This document shows positions 1 through 11,132 of a DNA stretch of 64,000 bases, piece after piece. The DNA is from Amycolatopsis sp. QT-25 (lineage in GTDB: Bacteria > Actinomycetota > Actinomycetes > Mycobacteriales > Pseudonocardiaceae), in contig NZ_CP120210.1 of the NCBI RefSeq assembly GCF_029369745.1, positions 2,852,001-2,916,000 of the forward strand, in the 5' to 3' direction. The stretch's first letter is position 1, and every line of letters starts with the position of its first letter. The position numbers were made by a program, and so were the translations under genes. The notes below the pieces were generated by a model. It searched no databases, was not told the origin of the DNA, and worked only from the letters and a program-made list of their open reading frames with translations.

Positions 1-303
1 GACGTCGAGGTCCGGCAGACCGACCACGAGGGCGAGATGGTCGGCTGGCTGCACGAGGCCGCCGACTCGGGGTGGCCGGTGGTGCTCAACGCGGCCGCGT
101 GGACGCACTACTCGATCGCGGTCCGCGACGCCGCCGTCCAGCTCAAGGCGCCGCTGATCGAGCTGCACATCTCCAACGTGCACGAACGCGAGCAGTTCCG
201 GCACCACAGCGTGCTGTCGGACATCGCCACCGCGGTCATCGCCGGGCTCGGGGTCGACGGGTATCCGCTGGCCCTGCGCTGGATGGCCGCGAACGCGGCG
301 TGA
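1..303 (+). CDS. aroQ: 3-dehydroquinate dehydratase, type II (5' end outside window)
   Basis: This is the C-terminal two thirds of the type II dehydroquinase that turns 3-dehydroquinate into 3-dehydroshikimate in the cytoplasmic shikimate pathway. The frame is open from base 1, so the N-terminal part, including the lid tyrosine region, is missing. Visible family segments are [13 protein letters not shown] (the NxEGE region), NAAAWTHYS (substrate binding), [14 protein letters not shown] (with the region of the conserved active-site His) and FRHHS. The TGA overlaps the GTG of the next gene (GTGA). The neighbourhood aroQ, membrane protein, pepQ, efp, nusB matches the M. tuberculosis aroD-Rv2536-pepQ-efp-nusB region, which supports the call. 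Confidence 0.95.
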   Translation, partial: DVEVRQTDHEGEMVGWLHEAADSGWPVVLNAAAWTHYSIAVRDAAVQLKAPLIELHISNVHEREQFRHHSVLSDIATAVIAGLGVDGYPLALRWMAANAA

Positions 304-1217
304 ACAACCCACCCGAAATCAAGACCGCGCGGCTGCGGCTGCGCGCGCTGGCCGGTTCCGACACCGAGGCGATCGTCGACCTCTTCGCCGACCCGGCGTT
401 GAGCGCGCATTTCGCGGTGCCTCTCACCGACCCGGACCGGGCCCGCGAGATGGTCGGACGGCGGCTGGCGTACCGCGGCCCGGCGGGGATGGGGCACTGG
501 GCGATCGAACGCGACGGCCAGGTGATCGGCCTCGCCCATCTGCGGCCGTCGCAGGAGCTGCCCGGTGACGTACCCGAGATCGGCTACTACCTCGCGCGGG
601 AGCACGGCGGACAGGGGCTGGCGACCGAGGCCGCCGCCGCGCTGCTGGAGCACGGCCTCGTCGGGCTCGGTCTTTCGTCGGTGTGGGCGCTGGTCGGCGA
701 GTCCAATCTGGCCAGTCGGAAGCTGGTGCGGCGCTTGGGTTTCCTCGACGTCGGTGGCGGCGATCACTACGGCAGCGGACCACATCGCGTCTTCGTCGCG
801 CTGCCCTCGGACCACGGCCGCGCGCACCATATCGAACTGTGGGTCCCCGATCTCGCCAGCGCCGAGGAGAGCTGGGGCTGGCTGCTCGGCGCACTCGGCT
901 GGCGGGAATTCCAGCGCTGGCCCGCCGGGATCAGCTGGAAACACGGCGCGACCTATCTCGTCGTCGAACGTTCTCCCGCGCTCAGCGGCGAAAAGCACGA
1001 GCGCACCGCGCCGGGCCTGAACCATCTCGCCCTGCACGTGGAGTCGCGTGAACGGGTGGACGCCTTGGCTGCCAAGGCACTCGAACACGGCTGGACGCCG
1101 ATGTTCGCGGACAAGTACCCGTATGCGGGCGGTGAGCACCACTACGCCGCCTACCTCGAAAACGCCGATGGCTTCGAAGTGGAATTGGTCGCCCTACCGG
1201 GTACTGACGTCACCTGA
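300..1217 (+). CDS. GNAT acetyltransferase fused to a VOC/glyoxalase domain
   Basis: A 305-residue protein with two domains. Residues about 8-168 look like a RimJ/RimL-type GNAT acetyltransferase: TARLRLRAL at the start, the acetyl-CoA loop REHGGQGLA near 100-108, and the [15 protein letters not shown] segment. Residues about 174-300 look like a vicinal-oxygen-chelate domain: [21 protein letters not shown], and a closing [14 protein letters not shown] with the usual late Glu. The GTG start at 300 overlaps the aroQ stop, implying translational coupling; a longer upstream reading frame would run through aroQ and is rejected. The acceptor substrate cannot be told from sequence. GNAT and VOC folds are each certain enough; the fusion is unusual. 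Confidence 0.8.
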   Translation: MNNPPEIKTARLRLRALAGSDTEAIVDLFADPALSAHFAVPLTDPDRAREMVGRRLAYRGPAGMGHWAIERDGQVIGLAHLRPSQELPGDVPEIGYYLAREHGGQGLATEAAAALLEHGLVGLGLSSVWALVGESNLASRKLVRRLGFLDVGGGDHYGSGPHRVFVALPSDHGRAHHIELWVPDLASAEESWGWLLGALGWREFQRWPAGISWKHGATYLVVERSPALSGEKHERTAPGLNHLALHVESRERVDALAAKALEHGWTPMFADKYPYAGGEHHYAAYLENADGFEVELVALPGTDVT

Positions 1218-1233
1218 CCGGGTTAAGCCTCGC

Positions 1234-1239
1234 TACACT
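1234..1239 (+). promoter_or_regulatory. -10 box TACACT of a leaderless transcript
   Basis: TACACT lies 8 nt before the ATG at 1248, so transcription should start at or next to the start codon. No Shine-Dalgarno sequence precedes that ATG. Confidence 0.5.
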
Positions 1240-1247
1240 CGGCCATC

Positions 1248-2768
1248 ATGCGCCTTTTTCGTGGGGGTCGGCGACCCGCCCGTGCCGTGGTGGCCGTCCT
1301 CGCGGCGGGCGCGGTCCTCGTGGCGTGCAGTGACGGCAAGGTCCAGTCACAGGCCGACGGCAAGGGCGGCGGGATCGGCGGAGCCCAGCAGGCCGAGGAA
1401 AAGCCGCGGCCGATGGACGTCGAACTCGCGACGACCGATCCGCGGGCCGGCGGCGGAGTGGTGGCCGCGGGCGCTCAAGACGCGGTCTACAACTACGGCC
1501 CGACGGTGATGCGCGACGGCGGCAAGCTCCGGATGTGGTGGTGCAGCCAGTACGGCAGCGCGCAGCCTCCCGGCGACGACGTCCTCTACGCGCAGTCGCC
1601 CTCGCTCGACGGTCCGTTCACCGGCCCGGGCGGTGATGGCCCGGCGGCGGTGTTCTCGGGCGCGCCCGGCGGTTTCGACGGCATGCACACCTGCGATCCG
1701 TCGGTGATCAAGGTCGGCTCGACCTACTACCTGTACTACACCGGCGCGGCGGGCGATCACGCGCTCGGCAACTCGATCGGCCTCGCGACCAGCCCCGACG
1801 GGCTCACCTGGACGCGCGCGGCCGGCGGGAAGCCGATCATCGGGCCGTCGCACGACGTGCATCGCGCAAACGTCTACGGCGCGGGCCAGCCCTCGGCGGT
1901 GTACCTCGACGGCTGGTTCTACGTGCTGTTCACCGACACCACGGCGAAGGGCGCCGGATGGAACGGCGCCGGGCAGTTCCTGCTCCGCGCCAAGGACGCG
2001 GCGTTCACGCGAGGCGTGGAGACGCTGGGGGAGCAGGGCTTCGTGCCCAAGCCCAGCACGATCTCGCCGCGCACCCGCTCACTGGTCGACGGGTTCAGCA
2101 CGGATCTGATGTGGGTCGGCGCGCTCGACGCCTTCGTGATCGCGCACGAGACCGACACCGGCACCACGCTCACCTTCTGGACCAGGGACTTCACCGCGCA
2201 GCCATATCGGCCGGCGGTCATCCCCGGCGCGTGGAAGGAAGGCCCCGGCCTGATCCGGCGGCCTGACGGGCACGCGCCGCTCTCCTCGGGTGACGTCTGC
2301 GACCGGGTCCCGTTCGACGTCGTCCGGGCCACGATCGTCGGCGGCGCGGGGGCGCCGACCGACCTCAGACATTTCGGCCTGGACGTCCGCGGCTCGCGCG
2401 CCTGCGACGGCGACGCCCGCGTCCGGACCTCGTTCGAAGGTGTCGCGATGCCGTCACCACAGCGGACCATCGACCTGGTGGCCGACGGCACCCTGGTGCG
2501 GGTCGACCGGCGTTCGGTGGCGGCGACCCTCGCGAGCGAGATCCTGGACCAGCGGCTGAAGGTCGTCGACAGGTTCCCGCAGGCCGCGCGGCTGAGCGCC
2601 GGGGCGAGGATGGTGCGCGCCCCCGGTCGCGGATTCGGCGTGGTGCTCGACGGCAAACTGTTCCCGGTGCCGGACGCGGGCACGGCGGTGCTGAACGACT
2701 CGGCCGTCGAGCAGATCAGCGATCAGGCCTGGGACGGTTTCCCGGCCGGTTTCCCGCTCGCGGGCTGA
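1248..2768 (+). CDS. secreted lipoprotein with a glycoside-hydrolase-like beta-propeller
   Basis: A 506-residue exported lipoprotein. An Arg-rich N terminus and a hydrophobic stretch lead to the lipobox LVAC, placing the lipidated Cys at residue 27. The body has repeated propeller motifs of the GH43/GH32 five-bladed type: YNYGPTVMRDGGKLRMWW, CDPSVIKVGSTYYLYYTG, GLATSPDGLTWTR, YGAGQPSAVYLDGWFYVLFTD. These suggest binding or cleavage of a glycan at the cell surface, but I could not assign the acidic catalytic triad, so the substrate and even activity are open. It has its own leaderless-type promoter. Its 3' end overlaps the convergent small membrane protein by 46 bp. Confidence 0.7.
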   Translation: MRLFRGGRRPARAVVAVLAAGAVLVACSDGKVQSQADGKGGGIGGAQQAEEKPRPMDVELATTDPRAGGGVVAAGAQDAVYNYGPTVMRDGGKLRMWWCSQYGSAQPPGDDVLYAQSPSLDGPFTGPGGDGPAAVFSGAPGGFDGMHTCDPSVIKVGSTYYLYYTGAAGDHALGNSIGLATSPDGLTWTRAAGGKPIIGPSHDVHRANVYGAGQPSAVYLDGWFYVLFTDTTAKGAGWNGAGQFLLRAKDAAFTRGVETLGEQGFVPKPSTISPRTRSLVDGFSTDLMWVGALDAFVIAHETDTGTTLTFWTRDFTAQPYRPAVIPGAWKEGPGLIRRPDGHAPLSSGDVCDRVPFDVVRATIVGGAGAPTDLRHFGLDVRGSRACDGDARVRTSFEGVAMPSPQRTIDLVADGTLVRVDRRSVAATLASEILDQRLKVVDRFPQAARLSAGARMVRAPGRGFGVVLDGKLFPVPDAGTAVLNDSAVEQISDQAWDGFPAGFPLAG

Positions 2769-3184
2769 TCTTCGCCGTCTCCGGTCCTGGCGACGGTCCT
2801 GGTGACACGGCCCCCGACGAACAGGCCGAGCCCGGCCGGGATGAGCACCAGGAGGGCCGAGAAGGCGGCGCCGCCGGTGAGTGCGCCACCGAGCTCCGAC
2901 ACGCCGGTCTGATCGACGAACACGGCGCGGCCCAGCACGTACAGCACCCCCGAGACCGGTCCGGCGATCAGCGCCGCGATGAACCAGTTCCTGCCGCGCT
3001 CGGGTGCGCCTCGCCAGGCGTCCACCGCGCTCCAGCCCGCCGCCGCGCCGACCAGGACGGCCAAAGCGAGGGAAGTGGCGAGGGTCTTGTCGGTGGGGTT
3101 GAAGACCTCGTACTTGGCCAGCACGGTGACGGCCGTGCCGTGCAGCAGCGCCATCACGAGTCCACGAGTCAGCCACGGTGCCAT
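2723..3184 (-). CDS. small four-helix membrane protein (Rv2536-like)
   Basis: A 153-residue integral membrane protein of unknown function. Four hydrophobic segments are visible (about residues 8-23, 37-55, 69-91 and 104-130), separated by short charged loops, with a polar tail GDGEDQPASGKPAGKPSQ. Position and orientation, opposite to and just upstream of pepQ-efp-nusB, match M. tuberculosis Rv2536. I believe databases name this group a B-4DMT family transporter, but nothing in the sequence shows what it would transport. The gene overlaps the 3' end of the convergent lipoprotein gene. Confidence 0.65.
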   Translation of the reverse strand: MAPWLTRGLVMALLHGTAVTVLAKYEVFNPTDKTLATSLALAVLVGAAAGWSAVDAWRGAPERGRNWFIAALIAGPVSGVLYVLGRAVFVDQTGVSELGGALTGGAAFSALLVLIPAGLGLFVGGRVTRTVARTGDGEDQPASGKPAGKPSQA

Positions 3185-3246
3185 GCGGTGAGTTTAACTC
3201 GCCAGTAGCGATGGGCACGCCCGCGCGGCCCGACAGCCGGTGCCAA

Positions 3247-3303
3247 GGTCCGTGAAGGCCTCCTTGAGGGACCCAGGGTCCCTCAAGGAGGCCTTCACGG
3301 ACC
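3247..3303. repeat. family A palindrome, intact copy (28-bp arms)
   Basis: A perfect 57-bp inverted repeat: arms 3247-3274 and 3276-3303 around one central A. The arm reads GGTCCGTGAAGGCCTCC then TTGAGGGACCC. It lies between the divergent membrane protein gene and pepQ. The same arm occurs at 35448 (split by an IS) and in decayed form at 19567. Confidence 0.9.
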
Positions 3304-3367
3304 ACCGAGAGCCACAAGGCGGCGCAACGGGGGCGGCGCATGGGGGCGAAGTGAGCGGTCGGCCCCC

Positions 3368-3373
3368 TAAACT
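3368..3373 (+). promoter_or_regulatory. -10 box TAAACT before pepQ
   Basis: TAAACT is followed by exactly 7 nt and then the GTG at 3381. This spacing fits a leaderless transcript and decides the start codon of pepQ. Confidence 0.5.
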
Positions 3374-3380
3374 CCCAGAC

Positions 3381-4472
3381 GTGCGTGAATACTTCTCTCG
3401 CCGCCGCGCGGCGCTGCGTTCCCTGCTGGCCGACTCCGGGGTGGACGCGCTGCTGGTCACGGACCTGCTCAACATCAGGTACCTGACCGGCTTCACCGGG
3501 TCCAACGCCGCTCTCCTCGTCCACGGGAGCGGTGACGACAAGACGATCTTCTGCACCGACGGCCGCTACACGGTCCAGTCGGCGACGGAGGTGCCCGACC
3601 TCGAACGGGTGCTGGACCGGGCGAGTGCGGCCAAGCTCGCCGATCTGGCCGCCGAAAAGGACTTCGGCAAGACCGGGTTCGAGAGTCAGCACGTCAGCGT
3701 CGAGCAGCATGAAAGCCTCAAGGTGCGCTTCGACCGCGTCGAGCTGGTCCGGACGCCCGGGCTCGTCGAGCAGCTGCGGCTGGTCAAGGACGAGCAGGAG
3801 ATCGAGGCGCTGCGCCAGGCGTGCGCCGCGGCCGACCGGGCACTGGAGGATCTGGTGTCCGCCGGCGGGCTCCGGCCGGGCCGGACCGAGCTGGACGTCG
3901 CCCGTGACCTCGAAAATCGCATGCTCGGCCACGGGTCGACCGGGCCGTCGTTCGACACGATCGTCGCGGCGGGCGTCAACTCCGCGATCCCGCACCACCG
4001 GCCCACTTCGGCCGTGCTCGCGAACGGCGACTTCGTCAAGATCGACTTCGGTGCCACGGTCGACGGTTACCACTCCGACATGACCCGCACGTTCGTCCTC
4101 GGCAAGCCGGCGGCGTGGCAGGAAGAGGTCTACGAGCTGGTCCAGCGCGCGCAGGCGGCGGGCTGCGACGCCGTCCTGCCAGGGGCCCAAGTGTCCGAAG
4201 TGGACAAAGCGGCCCGCGGGGTGATCGTCGGCGCGGGGCGCGGCGACGAGTTCGGCCACGGTCTCGGCCACGGGGTCGGCCTGCAGGTGCACGAGGCGCC
4301 CAGCCTGGCCGCCACCGGCGTCGGTACACTGTCCGCCGGTATGGCCGTCACCGTCGAACCTGGTGTGTATCTGCCCGGACGCGGAGGCGTGCGCATCGAG
4401 GACACGCTGGTCGTGCGGGAAGGTACGCCCGAACTCCTCACGCTGAGCACCAAGGAACTCGTGGTCGTCTGA
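3381..4472 (+). CDS. pepQ: Xaa-Pro dipeptidase / aminopeptidase P family (M24B)
   Basis: A 363-residue cytoplasmic M24 metallopeptidase that would release N-terminal residues before proline. The N-terminal creatinase-like domain contains [19 protein letters not shown]. The C-terminal pita-bread domain shows the five metal ligands: Asp in VKIDFGA, Asp in YHSDMTRTF, His in [11 protein letters not shown], Glu in VEPGVYL and Glu in VRIEDTL. I start at GTG 3381 because a TAAACT box sits 7 nt upstream; GTG 3351, adding ten residues, is the alternative. The frame continues upstream through the family A palindrome, which is not coding. It sits directly before efp and nusB, as in mycobacteria. Confidence 0.92.
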   Translation: MREYFSRRRAALRSLLADSGVDALLVTDLLNIRYLTGFTGSNAALLVHGSGDDKTIFCTDGRYTVQSATEVPDLERVLDRASAAKLADLAAEKDFGKTGFESQHVSVEQHESLKVRFDRVELVRTPGLVEQLRLVKDEQEIEALRQACAAADRALEDLVSAGGLRPGRTELDVARDLENRMLGHGSTGPSFDTIVAAGVNSAIPHHRPTSAVLANGDFVKIDFGATVDGYHSDMTRTFVLGKPAAWQEEVYELVQRAQAAGCDAVLPGAQVSEVDKAARGVIVGAGRGDEFGHGLGHGVGLQVHEAPSLAATGVGTLSAGMAVTVEPGVYLPGRGGVRIEDTLVVREGTPELLTLSTKELVVV

Positions 4473-4510
4473 CGGCGGCCCGGAAGATCGACACAGGAGA
4501 CTGCACACTC

Positions 4511-5074
4511 GTGGCCACCACCAACGACCTGAAGAACGGGCTCGTCCTCAACCTCGACGGCCAGCTCTGGACCGTCACCGCGTTCCAGCACGTCAAGCCG
4601 GGCAAGGGCGGCGCGTTCGTCCGCACGACGCTCAAGCACGTGCTGACCGGCAAGGTCGTCGACAAGACCTTCAACGCGGGGACAAAGGTCGACACGGCCA
4701 CCGTCGACCGTCGCAACATGACGTACCTGTACAAGGACGGCGCGGACTTCGTGTTCATGGACGCGGAGACCTACGACCAGATCACCGTGCTGGCCGAGAC
4801 CGTCGGCGACAACGCGAACTACCTGCTCGAGAACTTCGAGGTCCAGGTCGCGGTGCACGAGGGTGTCCCGCTGTACATCGAACTGCCGACCTCGGTCGAG
4901 CTGATCGTCCAGCACACCGACCCCGGCCTGCAGGGCGACCGCTCCACCGGCGGCACCAAGCCCGCCACCCTGGAGACCGGCGCCGAGATCCAGGTGCCGC
5001 TGTTCCTCACCACCGGCGAGAAGATCAAGGTCGACACCCGTGACGGCCGCTACCTGGGTCGCGTCTCCAGCTGA
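4511..5074 (+). CDS. efp: translation elongation factor P
   Basis: 187 residues, the standard EF-P length. EF-P binds stalled ribosomes between the P and E sites and speeds peptide bonds at polyproline stretches. The N-terminal KOW-like domain starts [19 protein letters not shown], and the loop [13 protein letters not shown] carries the lysine that sits near the peptidyl-transferase centre. The C-terminal OB domain includes [20 protein letters not shown] and ends [13 protein letters not shown], a family signature. An AGGAG lies 11 nt before the GTG. The TGA overlaps the nusB ATG by one base. Confidence 0.97.
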   Translation: MATTNDLKNGLVLNLDGQLWTVTAFQHVKPGKGGAFVRTTLKHVLTGKVVDKTFNAGTKVDTATVDRRNMTYLYKDGADFVFMDAETYDQITVLAETVGDNANYLLENFEVQVAVHEGVPLYIELPTSVELIVQHTDPGLQGDRSTGGTKPATLETGAEIQVPLFLTTGEKIKVDTRDGRYLGRVSS

Positions 5075-5538
5075 TGGCGGGCTCAGACAAGTCCGGCAAG
5101 TCCCCGAACCGCGGCGGGCCGATCAGCCGCCGGCAGGCCCGTAAGCGTGCCGTCGAGATGATGTACGAAGCCGCCCAGCGTGGCGCCGACGCGGTGACGC
5201 TGCTGGCGGACAGGGTCGGTTCGGTCGAGGTCGATCCGATCGGGGACTACACGATCTCGCTGGTCGAGGGCGTCACCGGACGCAAGGCGCAGATCGACGA
5301 GCTGCTCTCGGAGCACGCGCAGGGCTGGACGCTGGACCGGATGCCGCCGGTGGATCTCGCGGTGCTGCGGGTCGGCGTCTACGAGCTGCTGTGGGCGACG
5401 GACGTGCCGGACCCGGTCGCCATCGACGAGGCCGTCGGGCTGGCGAAGGAGCTGTCGACCGACGACTCGCCGCGGTTCGTGAACGGTGTGCTCGGCCGCA
5501 TCGGCACCATCGCCGACCGGCTGCGCGCGGTGTTGTAA
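5074..5538 (+). CDS. nusB: transcription antitermination protein NusB
   Basis: 154 residues, all-helical RNA-binding protein that pairs with NusE (S10) on boxA to support rRNA antitermination. Family segments are SRRQARKRAVEMMYEA at the N terminus, IDELLSEHAQGWTLDRMPPVDLAVLRVGVYELL in the middle (given here as one region around residues 72-105), and DSPRFVNGVLGRI at the C terminus. The ATG overlaps the efp stop codon (TGATG), so the two are translationally coupled. A long nested hairpin follows 10 bp after the stop. Confidence 0.95.
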   Translation: MAGSDKSGKSPNRGGPISRRQARKRAVEMMYEAAQRGADAVTLLADRVGSVEVDPIGDYTISLVEGVTGRKAQIDELLSEHAQGWTLDRMPPVDLAVLRVGVYELLWATDVPDPVAIDEAVGLAKELSTDDSPRFVNGVLGRIGTIADRLRAVL

Positions 5539-5547
5539 ATCGCGCTG

Positions 5548-5626
5548 CCGCGATCGTGCTGCCAGGGCGCTCTTCAGCATTGACTCTCACGTCAAGCTGG
5601 AGGGCGCCCTGTCATCACGATCGCGG
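5548..5626. terminator. nested hairpin between convergent nusB and bldD
   Basis: Outer arms CCGCGATCGTG (5548-5558) and CACGATCGCGG (5616-5626) are perfect. Inside them CAGGGCGC pairs with GCGCCCTG, and a third level pairs TTGAC with GTCAA. It lies 9 bp after the nusB stop between converging genes, so a bidirectional terminator role is likely, although no U-tract follows. Confidence 0.6.
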
Positions 5627-5741
5627 GGCCTGTCGGCCAAAAGGCGCGACTCCAAAAGATCAAAAGACCTTGGTCGCCTTCGCCTCTGTCACCTTGGCAA
5701 TGCAACGTTTCCGGCCCCCCGACCGAAAACGTCCTCGCCAT

Positions 5742-6230
5742 TCAGTCCTCTTTGGACGGTCGAGCCTCTGGCGGCAGCACACCCCAGTCGATCAGCTGCT
5801 CGGTGAGCTCGCCGGGGGTCATGTCGTAGATGATCGCCAGCGAACGCAGGTCTTCGGTGCGGATGGAGAGCACCTTGCCGTTGTAGTCGCCGCGCTGGCT
5901 CTGGATGGTGGCGGCGTAGCGCGCGAGCGGCCCGACCTTCTCCGCCGGGAGCTGCTGGAGACGCTCCAGGTTGATGACGATCTTCGTGGCGGGTTCGGCA
6001 CCCGACGGCACCCGGCCCTCCGGCAGCAGCTCGACCACCGGCACACCGTAGAAATCGGCCAGTTCGGCGAGCTTCTGCACGGTGACGGCGCGGTCTCCGC
6101 GCTCGTACGAACCGACGACGACGGCCTTCCAGCGGCCTCCGGACTTCTGCTCGACCCCGTGCAGGGACAGGCCCTGCTGCTGGCGGATCCCGCGGAGCTT
6201 GGCCCCGAGCGCCTTGGCGTAATCGCCCAT
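5742..6230 (-). CDS. bldD: BldD, c-di-GMP-responsive developmental regulator
   Basis: 162 residues, matching BldD in length. The N-terminal helix-turn-helix (about 5-70) shows YAKALGAKLRGIRQQQGLS and GSYERGDRAVTVQKLAELADFY. The C-terminal domain (about 80-155) binds c-di-GMP in Streptomyces through RGD-X8-RQDD; here residues 113-127 give RGD-X8-RTED, so the layout is kept but two residues differ. In Streptomyces, BldD dimerised by c-di-GMP represses sporulation genes, including whiG and its own gene. A GGAGAA ribosome site lies about 6 nt before the ATG. The gene is monocistronic and converges on nusB. Confidence 0.95.
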   Translation of the reverse strand: MGDYAKALGAKLRGIRQQQGLSLHGVEQKSGGRWKAVVVGSYERGDRAVTVQKLAELADFYGVPVVELLPEGRVPSGAEPATKIVINLERLQQLPAEKVGPLARYAATIQSQRGDYNGKVLSIRTEDLRSLAIIYDMTPGELTEQLIDWGVLPPEARPSKED

Positions 6231-6285
6231 CTGGTGGTTCTCCGTTTCCTCACCCCCCGACCGGTCGAGGGTGACCGATCCAGGG

Positions 6286-8029
<1,744 letters not shown>

Positions 8030-8033
<4 letters not shown>

Positions 8034-9322
8034 CCACCGTCCTGATCAAGGGCGCCCGACCCTACGGCGAGGGTGATCCGGTCGACGTGCTCGTCGAGGA
8101 CGGCGTGATCACCGACATCGGCTCTCTCGACACCTCGGAAGAAGCCGAAGTGATCGAGGCGGGCGGCCAGGTGCTGCTCCCCGGTTTCGTCGATCTGCAC
8201 ACCCACCTGCGCGAACCCGGCCGCGAGGACACCGAGACCATCGCCACCGGTTCGGCCGCGGCCGCGCTCGGCGGCTACACCGCGGTGTTCGCCATGGCCA
8301 ACACCGACCCGGTGGCCGACAACGCGGTGATCGTCGACCACGTGTGGCGGCGCGGCCAGGCGGCCGGGCTGGTCGACGTGCATCCGGTCGGCGCGGTCAC
8401 CGTGGGCCTCAAGGGGGAGAGACTCGCCGAACTGGGCACCATGGCGAAGTCCGAAGCCCGGGTGAAGATCTTCTCCGACGACGGTCTCTGCGTCGCGGAC
8501 CCGCTGCTCATGCGCCGCGCGCTGGAGTACTCGACGGCGCTCGGCGTGGTCATCGCCCAGCACGCCGAAGAGCCCCGGCTGACCGTCGGCGCCCAGGCGC
8601 ACGAAGGCGAGCAGGCCGCACGTCTGGGTTACCCCGGCTGGCCCGCCTCGGCGGAGGAGTCGATCGTCGCCCGCGACTGCCTGCTCGCCGAGCACGCGAA
8701 CGCGCGGCTGCACGTCTGCCACGTGTCCACCTCCGGCACGGCCGACATCCTGAAATGGGCCAAGGGACGCGGTACCCGGGTCTCGGCCGAGGTCACCCCG
8801 CACCACCTGCTGCTGACCGACGAGCGGCTGGCGACCTACGACCCGGTCAACAAGGTCAACCCGCCGCTGCGTACCGCGTCCGACGCCGAGAAGCTGCGCG
8901 CCGCGCTCGCCGAGGGCGTCATCGACTGCGTCGCCACCGACCATGCGCCGCACGCCGTCCAGGACAAGGACCGCGAATGGAACTCGGCCCGGCCCGGCAT
9001 GCTCGGCCTCCAGACCGCGCTGTCGATCGTGGTCGAGACCATGGTCCGCACCGGCCTGCTGGACTGGCGGGGCGTCGCGCGGGTGATGAGCGAACGGCCC
9101 GCCGAGATCGGCAACCTGACCGACCACGGCCGTCCGATCGAGGTCGGTGAACCGGCCAACCTGACGCTGGTGGACCCGGAAACCGCATGGACCGTGCGGG
9201 GCGCCGAGCTCGCGAGCATCGCGGCGAACACGCCGTACGAAGGAATGCGGCTCCCCGGCGTGGTGACGGCGACGTTGCTGCGCGGGCGGATCACCGCGCG
9301 GGAAGGGAAGATCGCGCAATGA
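8030..9322 (+). CDS. pyrC: dihydroorotase
   Basis: 430 residues, type I dihydroorotase that cyclises carbamoyl aspartate to dihydroorotate. The metal-binding [17 protein letters not shown] gives the HxH pair; further ligands fall in HVCHVST and in [10 protein letters not shown]. The ATG overlaps the pyrB stop by 4 bp. Long open frames on the opposite strand and in the other frames here are GC-driven shadows. Confidence 0.96.
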
Positions 9323-9828
9323 GCGACCGGATTCTGCTGACCCTGGCGGTCTTCGCCTTCTTCCTGTTCTGCGTCTTCCTGATGTGGCGCGGCTGGCGCC
9401 GCAAGTCCCGCGCGCAGAGCGTCCAGGTACCGCCGTTCCCGGAGATTCCCGCGGAGCCCGGTGAGGCGTCGCTCGAATCGACCGGGGTCTACATCAGCAC
9501 CACGACGGCGGGGCACTGGCAGGAGCGCGTGGTCACCCGCGGCGCCGGCCTGCGCACCGGCGCGGTCTGGCGGCTGCACGAGGACGGCATCGCCATCGAA
9601 CGCGGCGGCGCCCCGGACTTCTGGATCCCGCGCGCGGCCGTCACCGGTGTCCGCAAGGACAAGGGGATGGCCGGGAAGGTGATGGGCATCGACGCGCTGC
9701 TCGTCGTCACCTGGCTGGCCGGCGACGTCGAACTGGACACCGGATTCCGCGGCGACGACGTCGACGACTATCCACAGTGGATCGAAGCTTTGCAAGACAC
9801 TCGCAACGACATCAAGGGAGGTGCCTGA
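9319..9828 (+). CDS. single-pass membrane protein with a PH-like domain, in the pyr operon
   Basis: 169 residues. One N-terminal helix (about 5-24, [18 protein letters not shown]) is followed by an Arg-rich stop-transfer stretch, a proline-rich linker and a soluble domain with [17 protein letters not shown] and [16 protein letters not shown], which read like bacterial PH-type beta strands. The same position between pyrC and carA is held by Rv1382 in M. tuberculosis. The ATG overlaps the pyrC stop and the TGA overlaps the carA ATG, so it is fully embedded in the operon. Its role is unknown; a membrane anchor or sensor for the pathway is only a guess. Confidence 0.85.
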   Translation: MSDRILLTLAVFAFFLFCVFLMWRGWRRKSRAQSVQVPPFPEIPAEPGEASLESTGVYISTTTAGHWQERVVTRGAGLRTGAVWRLHEDGIAIERGGAPDFWIPRAAVTGVRKDKGMAGKVMGIDALLVVTWLAGDVELDTGFRGDDVDDYPQWIEALQDTRNDIKGGA

Positions 9829-10976
9829 TGAGCACCGCGAACGGCACCCGTACACCCGCGGCACTGGTCCTCGAAGACGGCCGCGTGTTCCGCGGCTCCG
9901 CATACGGCGCCCGTGGCCGCAGTCTGGGCGAGGCGGTGTTCTGCACCGGCATGACCGGCTACCAGGAGACGCTGACCGACCCGTCCTACCACCGGCAGAT
10001 CGTGGTCCAGACCGCGCCGCAGATCGGCAACACCGGCTGGAACGACGAGGACGACGAGTCCGCCCGCATCTGGGTTTCGGGCTACGTCGTCCGCGACCCG
10101 GCGCGCACCCCGTCCAACTGGCGCGCCAAGCGCACGCTGGACGAGGAACTGGAGCGCCAGGGCGTCGTCGGGATCTCCGAAGTCGACACCCGCACGCTGA
10201 CCCGGCACCTGCGCGAACAGGGCGCCATGCGGTCCGGTGTCTTCTCCGGTGACGCGCTCGGCACCGACGAGGAGATGCTGGCCGAGGTGAAGGCAGGCCC
10301 GCAGATGAAGGGCGCCGACCTGGCGGGCGAGGTCAGCACCAAGCAGTCCTACGTGGTCGAAGCGCAAGGGGAGCGGAAGTTCCGCGTCGCCGCGCTGGAC
10401 CTGGGCATCAAGTCCAACACCCCACGCCTGATGGCCGCCCGCGGCATCGAGGTGCACGTGCTGCCCTACTCGTCCACTGTGGACGATCTGCTCGCGGTCG
10501 AGGCGGACGGCGTGTTCCTGTCCAACGGCCCGGGCGACCCGGCGACCACCGCGCACGCGACGGAGCTGACGAAAGCGGTGCTGCAGCGGGAGATCCCGCT
10601 GTTCGGCATCTGCTTCGGCAACCAGATCCTCGGCCGCGCGCTGGGGCTGGGCACCTACAAGATGCGCTACGGCCACCGCGGGATCAACATCCCGGTGATC
10701 GACGTGGCGACCAAACGGGTGGCGATCACCGCGCAGAACCACGGTTTCGCCCTCGAAGGCGAGCCGGGCCAGCGCTTCGAGTCGCCGTTCGGCGCCGGGC
10801 AGATCTCGCACTATTGCCCGAACGACGACACCGTCGAAGGTGTCCGCGCGTTCGACGTCCCCGCGTTCTCGGTGCAGTACCACCCCGAGGCCGCCGCCGG
10901 CCCGCACGACGCGGCCCCCCTGTTCGACGAGTTCGTGGACTTGATGAGCAAGAGCGCGGGGCGGGGAAATGGCTGA
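9828..10976 (+). CDS. carA: carbamoyl-phosphate synthase small (glutaminase) subunit
   Basis: 382 residues. It hydrolyses glutamine and passes ammonia to CarB. The N-terminal domain shows GEAVFCTGMTGYQETLTDPSY; the class I amidotransferase domain has the nucleophile Cys in LFGICFGNQILGRALG, and the His-Glu pair in SVQYHPEAAAGP. Start ATG overlaps the stop of the membrane protein (TGATG), with GGGAGG 8 nt upstream. A 54-codon open frame begins inside its last codons and bridges to carB. Confidence 0.97.
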   Translation: MSTANGTRTPAALVLEDGRVFRGSAYGARGRSLGEAVFCTGMTGYQETLTDPSYHRQIVVQTAPQIGNTGWNDEDDESARIWVSGYVVRDPARTPSNWRAKRTLDEELERQGVVGISEVDTRTLTRHLREQGAMRSGVFSGDALGTDEEMLAEVKAGPQMKGADLAGEVSTKQSYVVEAQGERKFRVAALDLGIKSNTPRLMAARGIEVHVLPYSSTVDDLLAVEADGVFLSNGPGDPATTAHATELTKAVLQREIPLFGICFGNQILGRALGLGTYKMRYGHRGINIPVIDVATKRVAITAQNHGFALEGEPGQRFESPFGAGQISHYCPNDDTVEGVRAFDVPAFSVQYHPEAAAGPHDAAPLFDEFVDLMSKSAGRGNG

Positions 10977-11132
10977 CCAGGTGAGCGGCCACGACGGCGC
11001 GCACCGGCCGAAGGCCTCGCGAGCGCGGAGGCGGACCGCCTTCGGCGCGGACTGCAACGGAATTCAAGAACTCACGGCCCGGTTACGCGTTCGTCGACCG
11101 CGCGCCATGATTGACACGGAGAAGGCCAAGTA

